Positions 1 through 5,560 of a stretch of DNA of 5,560 bases are shown one piece after another; positions within the stretch are counted from its first letter, which is position 1; every line of letters starts with the position of its first letter. The position numbers and the translations under genes were made by a program. The stretch comes from Lachnospiraceae bacterium (lineage in GTDB: Bacteria > Bacillota_A > Clostridia > Lachnospirales > Lachnospiraceae): positions 1-5,560 of the forward strand of contig JAEEJD010000130.1 of the NCBI GenBank assembly GCA_016281675.1. The letters are read 5' to 3'. A model generated the notes under the pieces. The model had not been told where the DNA came from. It saw only the letters and a program-made list of their open reading frames with translations, and ran no database searches.

Positions 1-2874
1 GGTTTCCTGTTTTGTGCTCTCCTCCGCCTCTGTCTCCGTTGCGGCACTCTCCTCGCCTTCCGCTGCCCCCTGGGCTTCGGCTATCGCTTCGTTTATCGCA
101 TCTATGATCTCCTGAGGAACCACATAATCTTCATCCGGCTCACCGAGCTCAACCTGTTCGATCGCAGCCACTACGAGCGGATCGGGAGCAGATTCGGCCT
201 TTTCCGTCTCATGTTTTTCCTCAACGATCTTTGCCTTCGGGCTGATCTTGTTGATCTGATCTATGTATTCGTCAAGAGTCGATCTTACATCAACTCCGAG
301 AAGTGCCGACAGTCCGTCAAGCACATCGTCGTCCATCTCGCTGAGTGTGATAACGACTTCGATATCGGCATCCGTAAGATCCTTGAGCTTGACATCGGAA
401 AGCCCGAGCCGGTCAAGATCTATCGCACCGTAATCATCCATCAGCTGAAGAGCCCCGTCGCCGAGTTCGGCGAGTGTATCGGCAAATTCTTCGGGGGTCA
501 GATCGGTATTGAACACGTCTTTGAACGCTCCTGCAACTCCTTCGAGATACAGTCTTGTGATGCCCTCGATATCGGTTGCGGCTTCATTGAGCATCTTAAC
601 GGCACCGTCCTGTGACAGCCTTCCGTTGACAATATCCGCGCTAACATCCGCGTAAAGCGATGCGAAATATCTTTCCGAAAGAGCGGAAAGGTCCATTCCG
701 GCGGCAACCAGTTTGTCGCCGACCTTTGCCACGTCTTCGTCACTCGCAAGCTTTGAAGCATCGAATCCGATCAGATCTTCTATATCGGCGCCGTTAAAGT
801 ATTTGCCGATTATCGCGGTGACATCCTTTGATACTCCGTTTAATTCCCTGGCGATCTCATTCTCCGCCCATCCGTCTCTGGGAACCGCAGCCGTCTTTTC
901 GGCAAAGTATGCGCCGAGTGCCGCGATCGTATCAACTTCGATCTTCTGTGTTGCCTCGGTGGCAACTTCTTCTATGGCACTTTCTTTTTCCTCTGTATCC
1001 GCGGTCGTATCTTCCGCCTTGCCCTCTTCCTTGGCTTCTTTCTCGGCTTCGTCGATCTCTTCCTCGACCTCGGCGATCTCTTCGTTTATCTCCTCAACCT
1101 TTTCTTCGTCGGGTTTTTCGGATTTGTCGTCCTTCTTGTCCTCGTCTGCTTCATCCGTTGTCGCCGTTGTTTCTTCGGTGTACCCGGTTTTCGTCATGAA
1201 GTCTTCAAGGAGCTTGTTATTGTCAAAACCGGTAAATGTGACGCTTCCTTCCGATTCTCCCGACAGCCCGACCGTGATCGTCCTGCCGTCTTTGGTCGCG
1301 GTGAATACGTCATCTTCGATCTCAGTTTCCCAGCCGTTCGCATGCGCATATGCCACGGCATCAAACGAACACTCAAACGGGGGAATCTGATCATCCGGTA
1401 TATTCGGCTTTCTGATACCGTTCTTGAACTTGTACCATTCGAATTCCTCGCTGAGTCGATCACAGTTTTCTTTTGCACCGTCAACCATCTTTACAACATA
1501 GTCGTCGATTTCTACGGCCGCCTTTGCGGGAGAAGCTCCATATGCATCTTTCCACTTGCCCCTCATCGATTCCGCAACATCATTGACATTTAAGGCCTCC
1601 ATTCCGTCCCAATACTCTCTTATCGAGTTTCCGAACAGACTCCTCCTGAATATGATGTCGTTATTAAGGCCCGCAAACCCGAACTGCAAAAGATCTTTGT
1701 CAAACTTTTCCTCTTTTACATCGGTTCCTATCGAATCCGGAATGGAATCGGCCATCACCGGGATCGATACGAACGGTGAAGCCGTAGGGTTTGAGGGATT
1801 CGACCACAATACCGTCGACATCGGTGCATCCACGTCATCGAATATCTGTAATACGCTTACGCTGTTTACGAACTGATTGTTGATCCCGACATATGTCATA
1901 TTGTCTTCGTCGGAAAGATCGTAAGGTGTTCCTTCATACCTGTTTCTGAAGAAATCAAATACCTGTGTGAGGCTGACCTTTTCGTCAGGCATAAAGAATA
2001 CGTCATATCCCGTTTGGGCATCATATTCCAGTTCTTCCGAGGGAGCAAATATATCATGCCCTACCCATCCGCGAAGATGCATCTCATCGTTATAGCTGTT
2101 ATCAGCACTGTATGTCAGGATCAGATCCAGATCCTTGTTTTCATCATATATGGCAAATCCGTTTTCTTCAGGGAGAGTGAAGAGGTCTGCCGAGCAGAGT
2201 GTATCTTTGTCATCGGGATTGGCTGTTTTGATGACAGGCTCGTTTCCGAAGGTAGCAATCACATCATCCGCAAGCTTTGTTGCAACATACTGATGTCCCG
2301 TATAGTTTTCCACAACCCACGCACCGCTTGGATCCGCAATAAATACGATCTCCGCGGTCTCAGCACCTTTTTCTTCGTATAATGAGCACAGAAGCATTAC
2401 CGCTTCTCTCGCTGTCTTTGATGTTGAAGCGAGTATCGTTGCCATCTTTTCCTCGGATACACCGTCCGAAACGAACGGATCCGCGGTAACGGCATCAAGA
2501 TTGGGATCCGTACTTATAAACGCGACAACGGAAACCCCGTACTCGTTTGAAGCGCAGTTGTTCCACTCGTTCGTGTCGGTATATGACATCATCCTTCCGA
2601 TGGTCATCTTGACGTTATCCTCGGGCATCTCGTATTTGTAACCGTTCATAGACTCGATAACGTCCCCTTTACGTATCACGCCTTTCTCGATCACAACCGG
2701 AACACTTGCCATACCGAGTTCACCCTCGATCGATACACCTATGACCGTTGTTCCTTCCGCACTGACATCCTTTCCGACATACATCCCCGTAGCCGCAAAC
2801 GTTTCCGTCCCGACAAACAGCGTGATAGCGGCTATCGCCAGCGTTCCTGCCAATCCTTTAAATAATCCCTTCAT
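1..2874 (-). CDS. Secreted peptidase C69-like protein, probably catalytically dead, with long acidic repeat-containing C-terminal region (3' end outside window)
   Basis: The frame is open for 958 codons from ATG 2874 to the left edge, with no stop. The start is fixed by AAGGGAG (2881-2887) six bases upstream. Residues 1-27 are a signal peptide (Lys2/Lys6, hydrophobic core, T-F-A before the likely cut). Residues 28 to ~500 match peptidase family C69 (dipeptidase, PF03577): ATGMYVGK at 28, NEYGV 110-114, TAREAV 154-159, AWVVENYTGHQYVA 185-198, then PDEKVS, RNRYEGTPYDL, and VLW with a later SPFVSIP. Active members are N-terminal-nucleophile hydrolases whose mature first residue is Cys. Here that position is Ala28, and the usual R-x-E/N-D after the VGK block reads V-S-I-E (47-50), so peptidase activity is unlikely. 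Residues ~501-566 form a small unassigned alpha/beta-looking module. Residues ~567-640 are a Glu/Asp/Lys linker. Residues ~645-880 are helical with a recurring YF motif, followed by another acidic stretch. A wall or membrane anchor, if present, lies beyond the window. The family call is strong; loss of activity is inferred. Confidence 0.9.
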   Translation of the reverse strand, partial: MKGLFKGLAGTLAIAAITLFVGTETFAATGMYVGKDVSAEGTTVIGVSIEGELGMASVPVVIEKGVIRKGDVIESMNGYKYEMPEDNVKMTIGRMMSYTDTNEWNNCASNEYGVSVVAFISTDPNLDAVTADPFVSDGVSEEKMATILASTSKTAREAVMLLCSLYEEKGAETAEIVFIADPSGAWVVENYTGHQYVATKLADDVIATFGNEPVIKTANPDDKDTLCSADLFTLPEENGFAIYDENKDLDLILTYSADNSYNDEMHLRGWVGHDIFAPSEELEYDAQTGYDVFFMPDEKVSLTQVFDFFRNRYEGTPYDLSDEDNMTYVGINNQFVNSVSVLQIFDDVDAPMSTVLWSNPSNPTASPFVSIPVMADSIPDSIGTDVKEEKFDKDLLQFGFAGLNNDIIFRRSLFGNSIREYWDGMEALNVNDVAESMRGKWKDAYGASPAKAAVEIDDYVVKMVDGAKENCDRLSEEFEWYKFKNGIRKPNIPDDQIPPFECSFDAVAYAHANGWETEIEDDVFTATKDGRTITVGLSGESEGSVTFTGFDNNKLLEDFMTKTGYTEETTATTDEADEDKKDDKSEKPDEEKVEEINEEIAEVEEEIDEAEKEAKEEGKAEDTTADTEEKESAIEEVATEATQKIEVDTIAALGAYFAEKTAAVPRDGWAENEIARELNGVSKDVTAIIGKYFNGADIEDLIGFDASKLASDEDVAKVGDKLVAAGMDLSALSERYFASLYADVSADIVNGRLSQDGAVKMLNEAATDIEGITRLYLEGVAGAFKDVFNTDLTPEEFADTLAELGDGALQLMDDYGAIDLDRLGLSDVKLKDLTDADIEVVITLSEMDDDVLDGLSALLGVDVRSTLDEYIDQINKISPKAKIVEEKHETEKAESAPDPLVVAAIEQVELGEPDEDYVVPQEIIDAINEAIAEAQGAAEGEESAATETEAEESTKQET

Positions 2875-2914
2875 TTTTTTCTCCCTTATAATATGTAGAC
2901 ATAATTATTGATCC

Positions 2915-2948
2915 GGAATTGCGCGCACCAAAAAATGGCGCGGAATCC
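2915..2948 (-). promoter_or_regulatory. Stem-loop at the predicted 5' end of the C69-like mRNA
   Basis: The minus strand can fold a GC-rich stem: GGATT pairs imperfectly with AATTCC on the outside and CGCGC pairs with GCGCG inside, closed by an A/T-rich loop. It starts within a few bases of the predicted transcription start. No T-run follows, so it does not look like an intrinsic terminator. A role in protecting the 5' end of the mRNA is inferred from position only. Confidence 0.5.
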
Positions 2949-2958
2949 CACACCATTT

Positions 2959-2987
2959 AATGTAACGCTTATAATTTGTTATGTCAA
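2959..2987 (-). promoter_or_regulatory. Sigma-A-type promoter of the C69-like gene
   Basis: Read on the minus strand there is a perfect -35 box TTGACA (2982-2987), a 17-bp spacer, and a -10 box TACATT (2959-2964, four of six consensus bases). Transcription would start near 2951-2953, giving a leader of about 78 nt before the ATG at 2874. The -35 box lies only 14 bases beyond the lipid-kinase stop codon, so the promoter fills the gap between the two genes. Confidence 0.75.
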
Positions 2988-3007
2988 CAGAAACATTATG
3001 TTAACAG
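2979..3007. repeat. Pair of 12-bp direct repeats overlapping the -35 box
   Basis: TTATGTCAACAG (2979-2990) and TTATGTTAACAG (2996-3007) differ at one base and are offset by 17 bp. The first contains the -35 box of the C69-like gene; the second covers the lipid-kinase stop codon. They could be two binding half-sites for a regulator, or chance similarity in AT-rich DNA. Confidence 0.45.
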
Positions 3008-3870
3008 ATGATTTTTTTCTCTTTGTGAACCTCGTAACAAAGCACGTCCGTTACGGTCTCTCCGTCTATCTGAAGAGCCGTCGGCCTGTCAAACTCTACC
3101 TTGACGTCACTTCCCATGATCTCTTCAACGATTCCTTTGCGTTTTACGTGGTTTCCGGAGAATACAGATGAGAACGCCAAAAGCAGTCCCAGCCTGAATC
3201 TCGAGTGAACAACGATCACCGATACGAGACCGTCCTCATTCAAACGATCCTGATGGGGTGCACACATCATTCCGCCTCCGTAGAAACGGCCGTTCATCGT
3301 GGGCGCCATCCAAACATGTTTGTATTCCCTTGTCACACCGTCAACCGTGACTTTCGCGCTCACGTTTTTAAAATCATATGCGAGCCCTTTTAAGGCTATT
3401 ATCGAATAATTGACGCGTTTTCCGGGTTTCGTGACCCTCTTCTTGTCGCCTTCCTCACAGCAGTACCCGTCGATACCGAACCCGATGCCGTTGATGAAGA
3501 GCCTCTCCATCCCCTTGACTTTGACCTTCGGTATGCACTTTAAGTACATGTTGATGCGGCATACGCCCTTTGTGCCGTCCTCATTTATATCGTGGCAGAA
3601 ATCGTTTCCGCTCCCTGCGGGAAAATAATATATATCCTGCTCCAGATTGGATGTATCGATCGAGTTGATCAGACAGTTGAGCGTTCCGTCACCGCCGCAT
3701 ATCACGATCATATCCTCCGGATTGAGGCTTCTGATGTAACCCCCGAGATCTTCGATCTCGAGAAGATTTATGTACTTGACCTCGTCGGAAATGAATATCT
3801 TCCCGACGTCCCTGCAGTTTTTCTCGCAGGTACTGTTACCCGCAAGGGGATTGTACATAACGTAGATCAT
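3001..3870 (-). CDS. Diacylglycerol kinase-family lipid kinase (YegS/DgkB/BmrU type)
   Basis: This 289-residue protein has the near-usual length and motif order of bacterial DAGK-catalytic-domain lipid kinases (PF00781), which transfer phosphate from ATP to diacylglycerol or related lipids at the inner face of the membrane. Visible motifs are NPLAG at 7-11, the nucleotide-binding GGDGT at 59-63, PAGSGNDF at 84-91, NGIGFGIDG at 127-135, GGG at 198-200 with APH at 204-206, DG at 213-214, and IDGE at 268-271 near the C-terminus. There is no signal peptide or clear membrane helix, as expected for this soluble family. The start is supported by AGAAGGA (3879-3885), about 8-9 bases upstream. The gene follows the FAD-dehydrogenase gene by 31 nt with no terminator or promoter in the gap, so the two are probably co-transcribed. 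The exact lipid substrate cannot be read from the sequence. The protein is fairly cysteine-rich for the family, including an adjacent pair at 137-138. Confidence 0.92.
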   Translation of the reverse strand: MIYVMYNPLAGNSTCEKNCRDVGKIFISDEVKYINLLEIEDLGGYIRSLNPEDMIVICGGDGTLNCLINSIDTSNLEQDIYYFPAGSGNDFCHDINEDGTKGVCRINMYLKCIPKVKVKGMERLFINGIGFGIDGYCCEEGDKKRVTKPGKRVNYSIIALKGLAYDFKNVSAKVTVDGVTREYKHVWMAPTMNGRFYGGGMMCAPHQDRLNEDGLVSVIVVHSRFRLGLLLAFSSVFSGNHVKRKGIVEEIMGSDVKVEFDRPTALQIDGETVTDVLCYEVHKEKKIIC

Positions 3871-3901
3871 ATCTGTAATCCTTCTGTATCCATGGTTCTT
3901 A

Positions 3902-5272
3902 TCAGGCCTGCTGCGCTATCCTTCTTGCAACATATACGCCGCTCGCCGACGCATGTGAGAGCGAATGCGTAACTCCGCTTCCGTCCCCGATTATATAGAG
4001 GCCGGGATACTCGGTCTCGAGATTCTCGTTAACCGCAACCTCCATATTATAAAACTTGACTTCGACACCGTAAAGGAGCGTGTCGTCATTGGCGGTTCCC
4101 GGTGCTATCTTATCAAGCGCGTGGATCATTTCCATGATACCGTCAAGTATTCTCTTCGGAAGAACAAGGGAGAGATCACCCGGAGTGGCATTGAGTGTTG
4201 GCTGTACCATGCCTTCAGCTATCCTCTTCTCGTTACTCCTTCTTCCTCTCATAAGATCACCGAAACGCTGCACGATGACACCGCCGCCGAGCATATTCGA
4301 CAGTCTCGCTATACTCTCACCGTAACCGTTGGAATCCTTGAAAGGCTCGGAGAAATGCTTTGCGACAAGAAGCGCAAAGTTCGTATTCTCGGTCTGTTTG
4401 TCCGAAGCTTCGTAGCTGTGTCCGTTAACGGTTATGATACCGTTCGTGTTCTCCGTAACAACAATACCGTGGGGATTCATACAGAACGTTCGTACATTAT
4501 CCTCGAACTTCTCGGTCCTGTACACGATCTTGCTCTCATACAGTTCATCCGTCAGATGCGAGAAGATCACGGCCGGAAGCTCAACTCTGACACCGATGTC
4601 AACGCGGTTACTCTTGGCCGGTATGCCGAGCTGTTCGCACACGCTCTCCATCCATTTGCTTCCGCTCCTGCCGACTGAGATGATGCACTGACGGCACGTT
4701 GCGCTTCCCTTTTCGTGAACAACCTTGTATCCGCCGTCGATGACCTCGATACTCGTTATATCGGTCTCAAACATAAAATCAACGGTATCCTTCAGGTAGT
4801 TATAAAGATTCTCAAGCACAACATAGTTGATGTCGGTTCCAAGATGCCTTACTGATGCATCGAGAAGCTTTAGCTTGTTCTGCATGCAGGTTTTCTTAAG
4901 AGACGTGCCTGCCGTTGAATACAGCTTGCAGCCTTCACCGCCGTTTGAGATGTTTATCTCATCAACATACTTCATGAGCTCGATCGCTTTGTTTCTTCCG
5001 ATATGTTCGTAAAGCGTTCCGCCGAAATCGTTCGTGATATTATATTTACCGTCGGAGAATGCGCCCGCGCCGCCGAAACCGCTCATGATCGAGCAGGATT
5101 TACAGCCGATGCACTTTTTTACCTTATCTCCGTCGATCGGACAGTGTCTCTTCTCGAGTTCGCGGCCGGATTCAAAGACGGCCACTTTGAGGTCGGGGCG
5201 CGTCTTTTTGAGTTCGTATGCGGAGTAAATGCCGCCGGGGCCCGCACCGATTATTATGACATCGTAATTCAT
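3902..5272 (-). CDS. FAD-dependent dehydrogenase, COG2509 type (NAD(P)/FAD-dependent oxidoreductase)
   Basis: The 456-residue protein opens with a classic Rossmann FAD-binding motif, VIIIGAGPGG (5-14), followed by the acidic residue ending the second strand (VFES, 32-35). It ends with the second FAD-contact motif, GLYIIGDGSG (424-433), followed by a helix rich in Ser, His and Ala. Between them lie blocks characteristic of the COG2509 family: SGFGGAGAFSDGK (64-76), SVGRSGSKW (199-207), a GVRVELP block, and GGGVIVQRFGD. Four cysteines at 44, 54, 57 and 60 (C-x9-C-x2-C-x2-C) sit directly before the FAD-adjacent glycine-rich loop; a CxxC also occurs at 193-196. The start has an excellent Shine-Dalgarno, AAGGAG (5281-5286), eight bases upstream. 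The protein is cytoplasmic, with no signal peptide. The physiological substrate of this family is not established as far as I know, so none is assigned. It is the first gene of a probable two-gene unit with the lipid kinase. Confidence 0.93.
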   Translation of the reverse strand: MNYDVIIIGAGPGGIYSAYELKKTRPDLKVAVFESGRELEKRHCPIDGDKVKKCIGCKSCSIMSGFGGAGAFSDGKYNITNDFGGTLYEHIGRNKAIELMKYVDEINISNGGEGCKLYSTAGTSLKKTCMQNKLKLLDASVRHLGTDINYVVLENLYNYLKDTVDFMFETDITSIEVIDGGYKVVHEKGSATCRQCIISVGRSGSKWMESVCEQLGIPAKSNRVDIGVRVELPAVIFSHLTDELYESKIVYRTEKFEDNVRTFCMNPHGIVVTENTNGIITVNGHSYEASDKQTENTNFALLVAKHFSEPFKDSNGYGESIARLSNMLGGGVIVQRFGDLMRGRRSNEKRIAEGMVQPTLNATPGDLSLVLPKRILDGIMEMIHALDKIAPGTANDDTLLYGVEVKFYNMEVAVNENLETEYPGLYIIGDGSGVTHSLSHASASGVYVARRIAQQA

Positions 5273-5346
5273 ATGTATAGCTCCTTATCGCTCACATCTT
5301 TACGCATTTGCTCATGATCGCAAACTATCCCGAGAACACTCTGCGA

Positions 5347-5480
5347 GAAGAGCAACTTATCGTTTGTGAGAAAAGTTTTGGAGGACGTTGTTACTTGACG
5401 AGGTTTTTTCGAGTCTGGTAACGTGACGTCCGGAATGAAGCGGAAGCGCCTTTTCGAGCAAATCGAATAAGTTGCTCTTC
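5347..5480. repeat. 134-bp imperfect inverted repeat (long hairpin or small palindromic element)
   Basis: GAAGAGCAACTTAT (5347-5360) is exactly repeated in inverse at 5467-5480. The similarity continues inward with small gaps through TTTG and GAAAAG (5370-5375 against 5450-5455). After an asymmetric bulge of about 7 against 18 bases, an inner stem follows: GGACGT 5383-5388 with 5426-5431, GTTAC 5390-5394 with 5418-5422, and GAC 5397-5399 with 5413-5415, around a T-rich loop. The region lies upstream of the FAD-dehydrogenase gene. It could be a structured leader RNA, a MITE-like element, or duplicated DNA. No target-site duplication is obvious at the flanks. Confidence 0.75.
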
Positions 5481-5560
5481 CGGATCATATTTATATTATA
5501 AAGTCCATGCATGTACGTGAGGCTGTGTACGGGCGCACCTTTCCCGTGGCTACCGCAACA
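5357..5560 (-). CDS. Possible C-terminal tail of an unrecognised upstream gene (5' end outside window)
   Basis: One minus-strand frame is open from the right edge for 67 codons to TAA at 5357-5359, with codons resembling those of the neighbouring genes. The other two minus frames have stops soon after the edge. The peptide starts with a Gly/His-rich stretch (GSHGKGAPVHSLTYMHGLYN) and ends in a polar Ser/Asn/Lys/Arg-rich tail. I do not recognise a family. No internal ATG has a Shine-Dalgarno, so if real it is the end of a longer gene, and much of its 3' end lies in the inverted repeat. It would end 84 bases before the FAD-dehydrogenase start and could share its transcript. A 67-codon open run can occur by chance, so this is tentative. 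Confidence 0.3.
   Translation of the reverse strand, partial: CCGSHGKGAPVHSLTYMHGLYNINMIRKSNLFDLLEKALPLHSGRHVTRLEKTSSSNNVLQNFSHKR
5495..5500 (-). promoter_or_regulatory. Candidate -10 box upstream of the inverted repeat
   Basis: The minus strand reads TATAAT here, a perfect -10 consensus, but the bases 17-18 bp upstream (GCCTCA/AGCCTC) do not resemble a -35 box and there is no extended -10 TG. If used, it would start a leader of about 215 nt containing the whole inverted repeat before the FAD-dehydrogenase gene. I see no better promoter between 5273 and 5346. Confidence 0.2.

Larger units (their letters stand above)
5273..5560. other. Region upstream of the FAD-dehydrogenase gene without a confirmed gene
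   Basis: This stretch holds the Shine-Dalgarno of the FAD-dehydrogenase gene (5281-5286), the 134-bp inverted repeat, an AT-rich patch at 5487-5503, and a short GC hairpin near the edge (ACGGG 5529-5533 with CCCGT 5543-5547). No tRNA, rRNA or riboswitch class that I know could be recognised. A plus-strand frame starting at ATG 5507 is also open to the edge but has no Shine-Dalgarno. Confidence 0.5.

Noticed and set aside
211..615. Plus-strand 134-codon open frame and other small plus-strand frames across 1342-2382
   Set aside because: They are antisense shadows of the 958-codon C69-like reading frame, which has a signal peptide, ribosome binding site, promoter and family motifs.
498..761. 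Minus-strand 87-codon frame
   Set aside because: It overlaps the C69-like gene in another frame on the same strand; its Arg/Trp-rich composition is typical of an out-of-frame reading.
713..1390. Plus-strand 225-codon Ser/Ala-rich open frame
   Set aside because: It is the mirror image of the Glu/Ala/Lys-rich acidic part of the C69-like gene. Low complexity on the coding strand produces long Ser-rich open frames on the other strand, and no Shine-Dalgarno is seen.
2884..2889. TATTAT-like -10 candidate just before the C69-like start codon
   Set aside because: No -35 box lies 16-18 bp upstream, and its transcript would start at the Shine-Dalgarno. The promoter at 2959-2987 is far better.
2915..2948. 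Hairpin considered as an intrinsic terminator for the lipid-kinase gene
   Set aside because: On the minus strand the stem is followed by GGATCAATAATT with no U-tract, and it lies downstream of the next gene's promoter.
3965..4678. Plus-strand 237-codon open frame
   Set aside because: It lies wholly antisense to the well-supported FAD-dehydrogenase gene and shows no recognisable domain.
5487..5560. Possible riboswitch, with a GGGAA...GGTG string resembling a cobalamin-box fragment
   Set aside because: Only a few bases match and the surrounding conserved boxes are absent, so no riboswitch class can be supported.

Overview
The window reads as a Gram-positive Clostridia genome, most likely a Lachnospiraceae-type gut or rumen anaerobe. 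This is inferred from moderate GC with C/G-ending codons, strong AAGGAG-type Shine-Dalgarno sites, and protein families and wording typical of that group. There is no rRNA or marker gene to settle it. Every convincing gene lies on the minus strand, so the layout is best read from right to left.

Right end (5273-5560): no complete gene. It holds a 134-bp imperfect inverted repeat (arms 5347-5375 and 5450-5480, with a 14-bp perfect outer stem and a second, inner hairpin). A reading frame enters from the right edge and stops inside the repeat at 5357; it is either the unrecognised tail of an upstream gene or a chance open frame. An AT-rich -10-like site at 5495-5500 would make the repeat part of a long leader of the next gene.

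Middle (5272-3001): a two-gene unit with a 31-nt gap. The first gene encodes a COG2509-type FAD-dependent dehydrogenase with an N-terminal dinucleotide-binding motif and a four-cysteine cluster. The second encodes a diacylglycerol-kinase-family (YegS/DgkB-like) lipid kinase. No terminator follows the kinase gene.

Left half (3000-1): a good promoter (TTGACA, 17-bp spacer, TACATT) begins right at the kinase stop codon, followed by a hairpin at the very 5' end of the predicted transcript. It drives a very long secreted protein of at least 958 residues that runs off the left edge. Its first ~500 residues are a peptidase family C69 (dipeptidase) domain, but the N-terminal nucleophile cysteine expected right after the signal peptide is alanine, and the following conserved Arg/Glu-Asp motif is also changed. 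It is therefore probably a secreted pseudo-peptidase. The domain is followed by a small unassigned module, an extremely acidic linker, about five degenerate ~40-residue helical repeats, and a second acidic tail. This is the most unusual item in the window. No CRISPR array, tRNA, rRNA or insertion sequence was seen.
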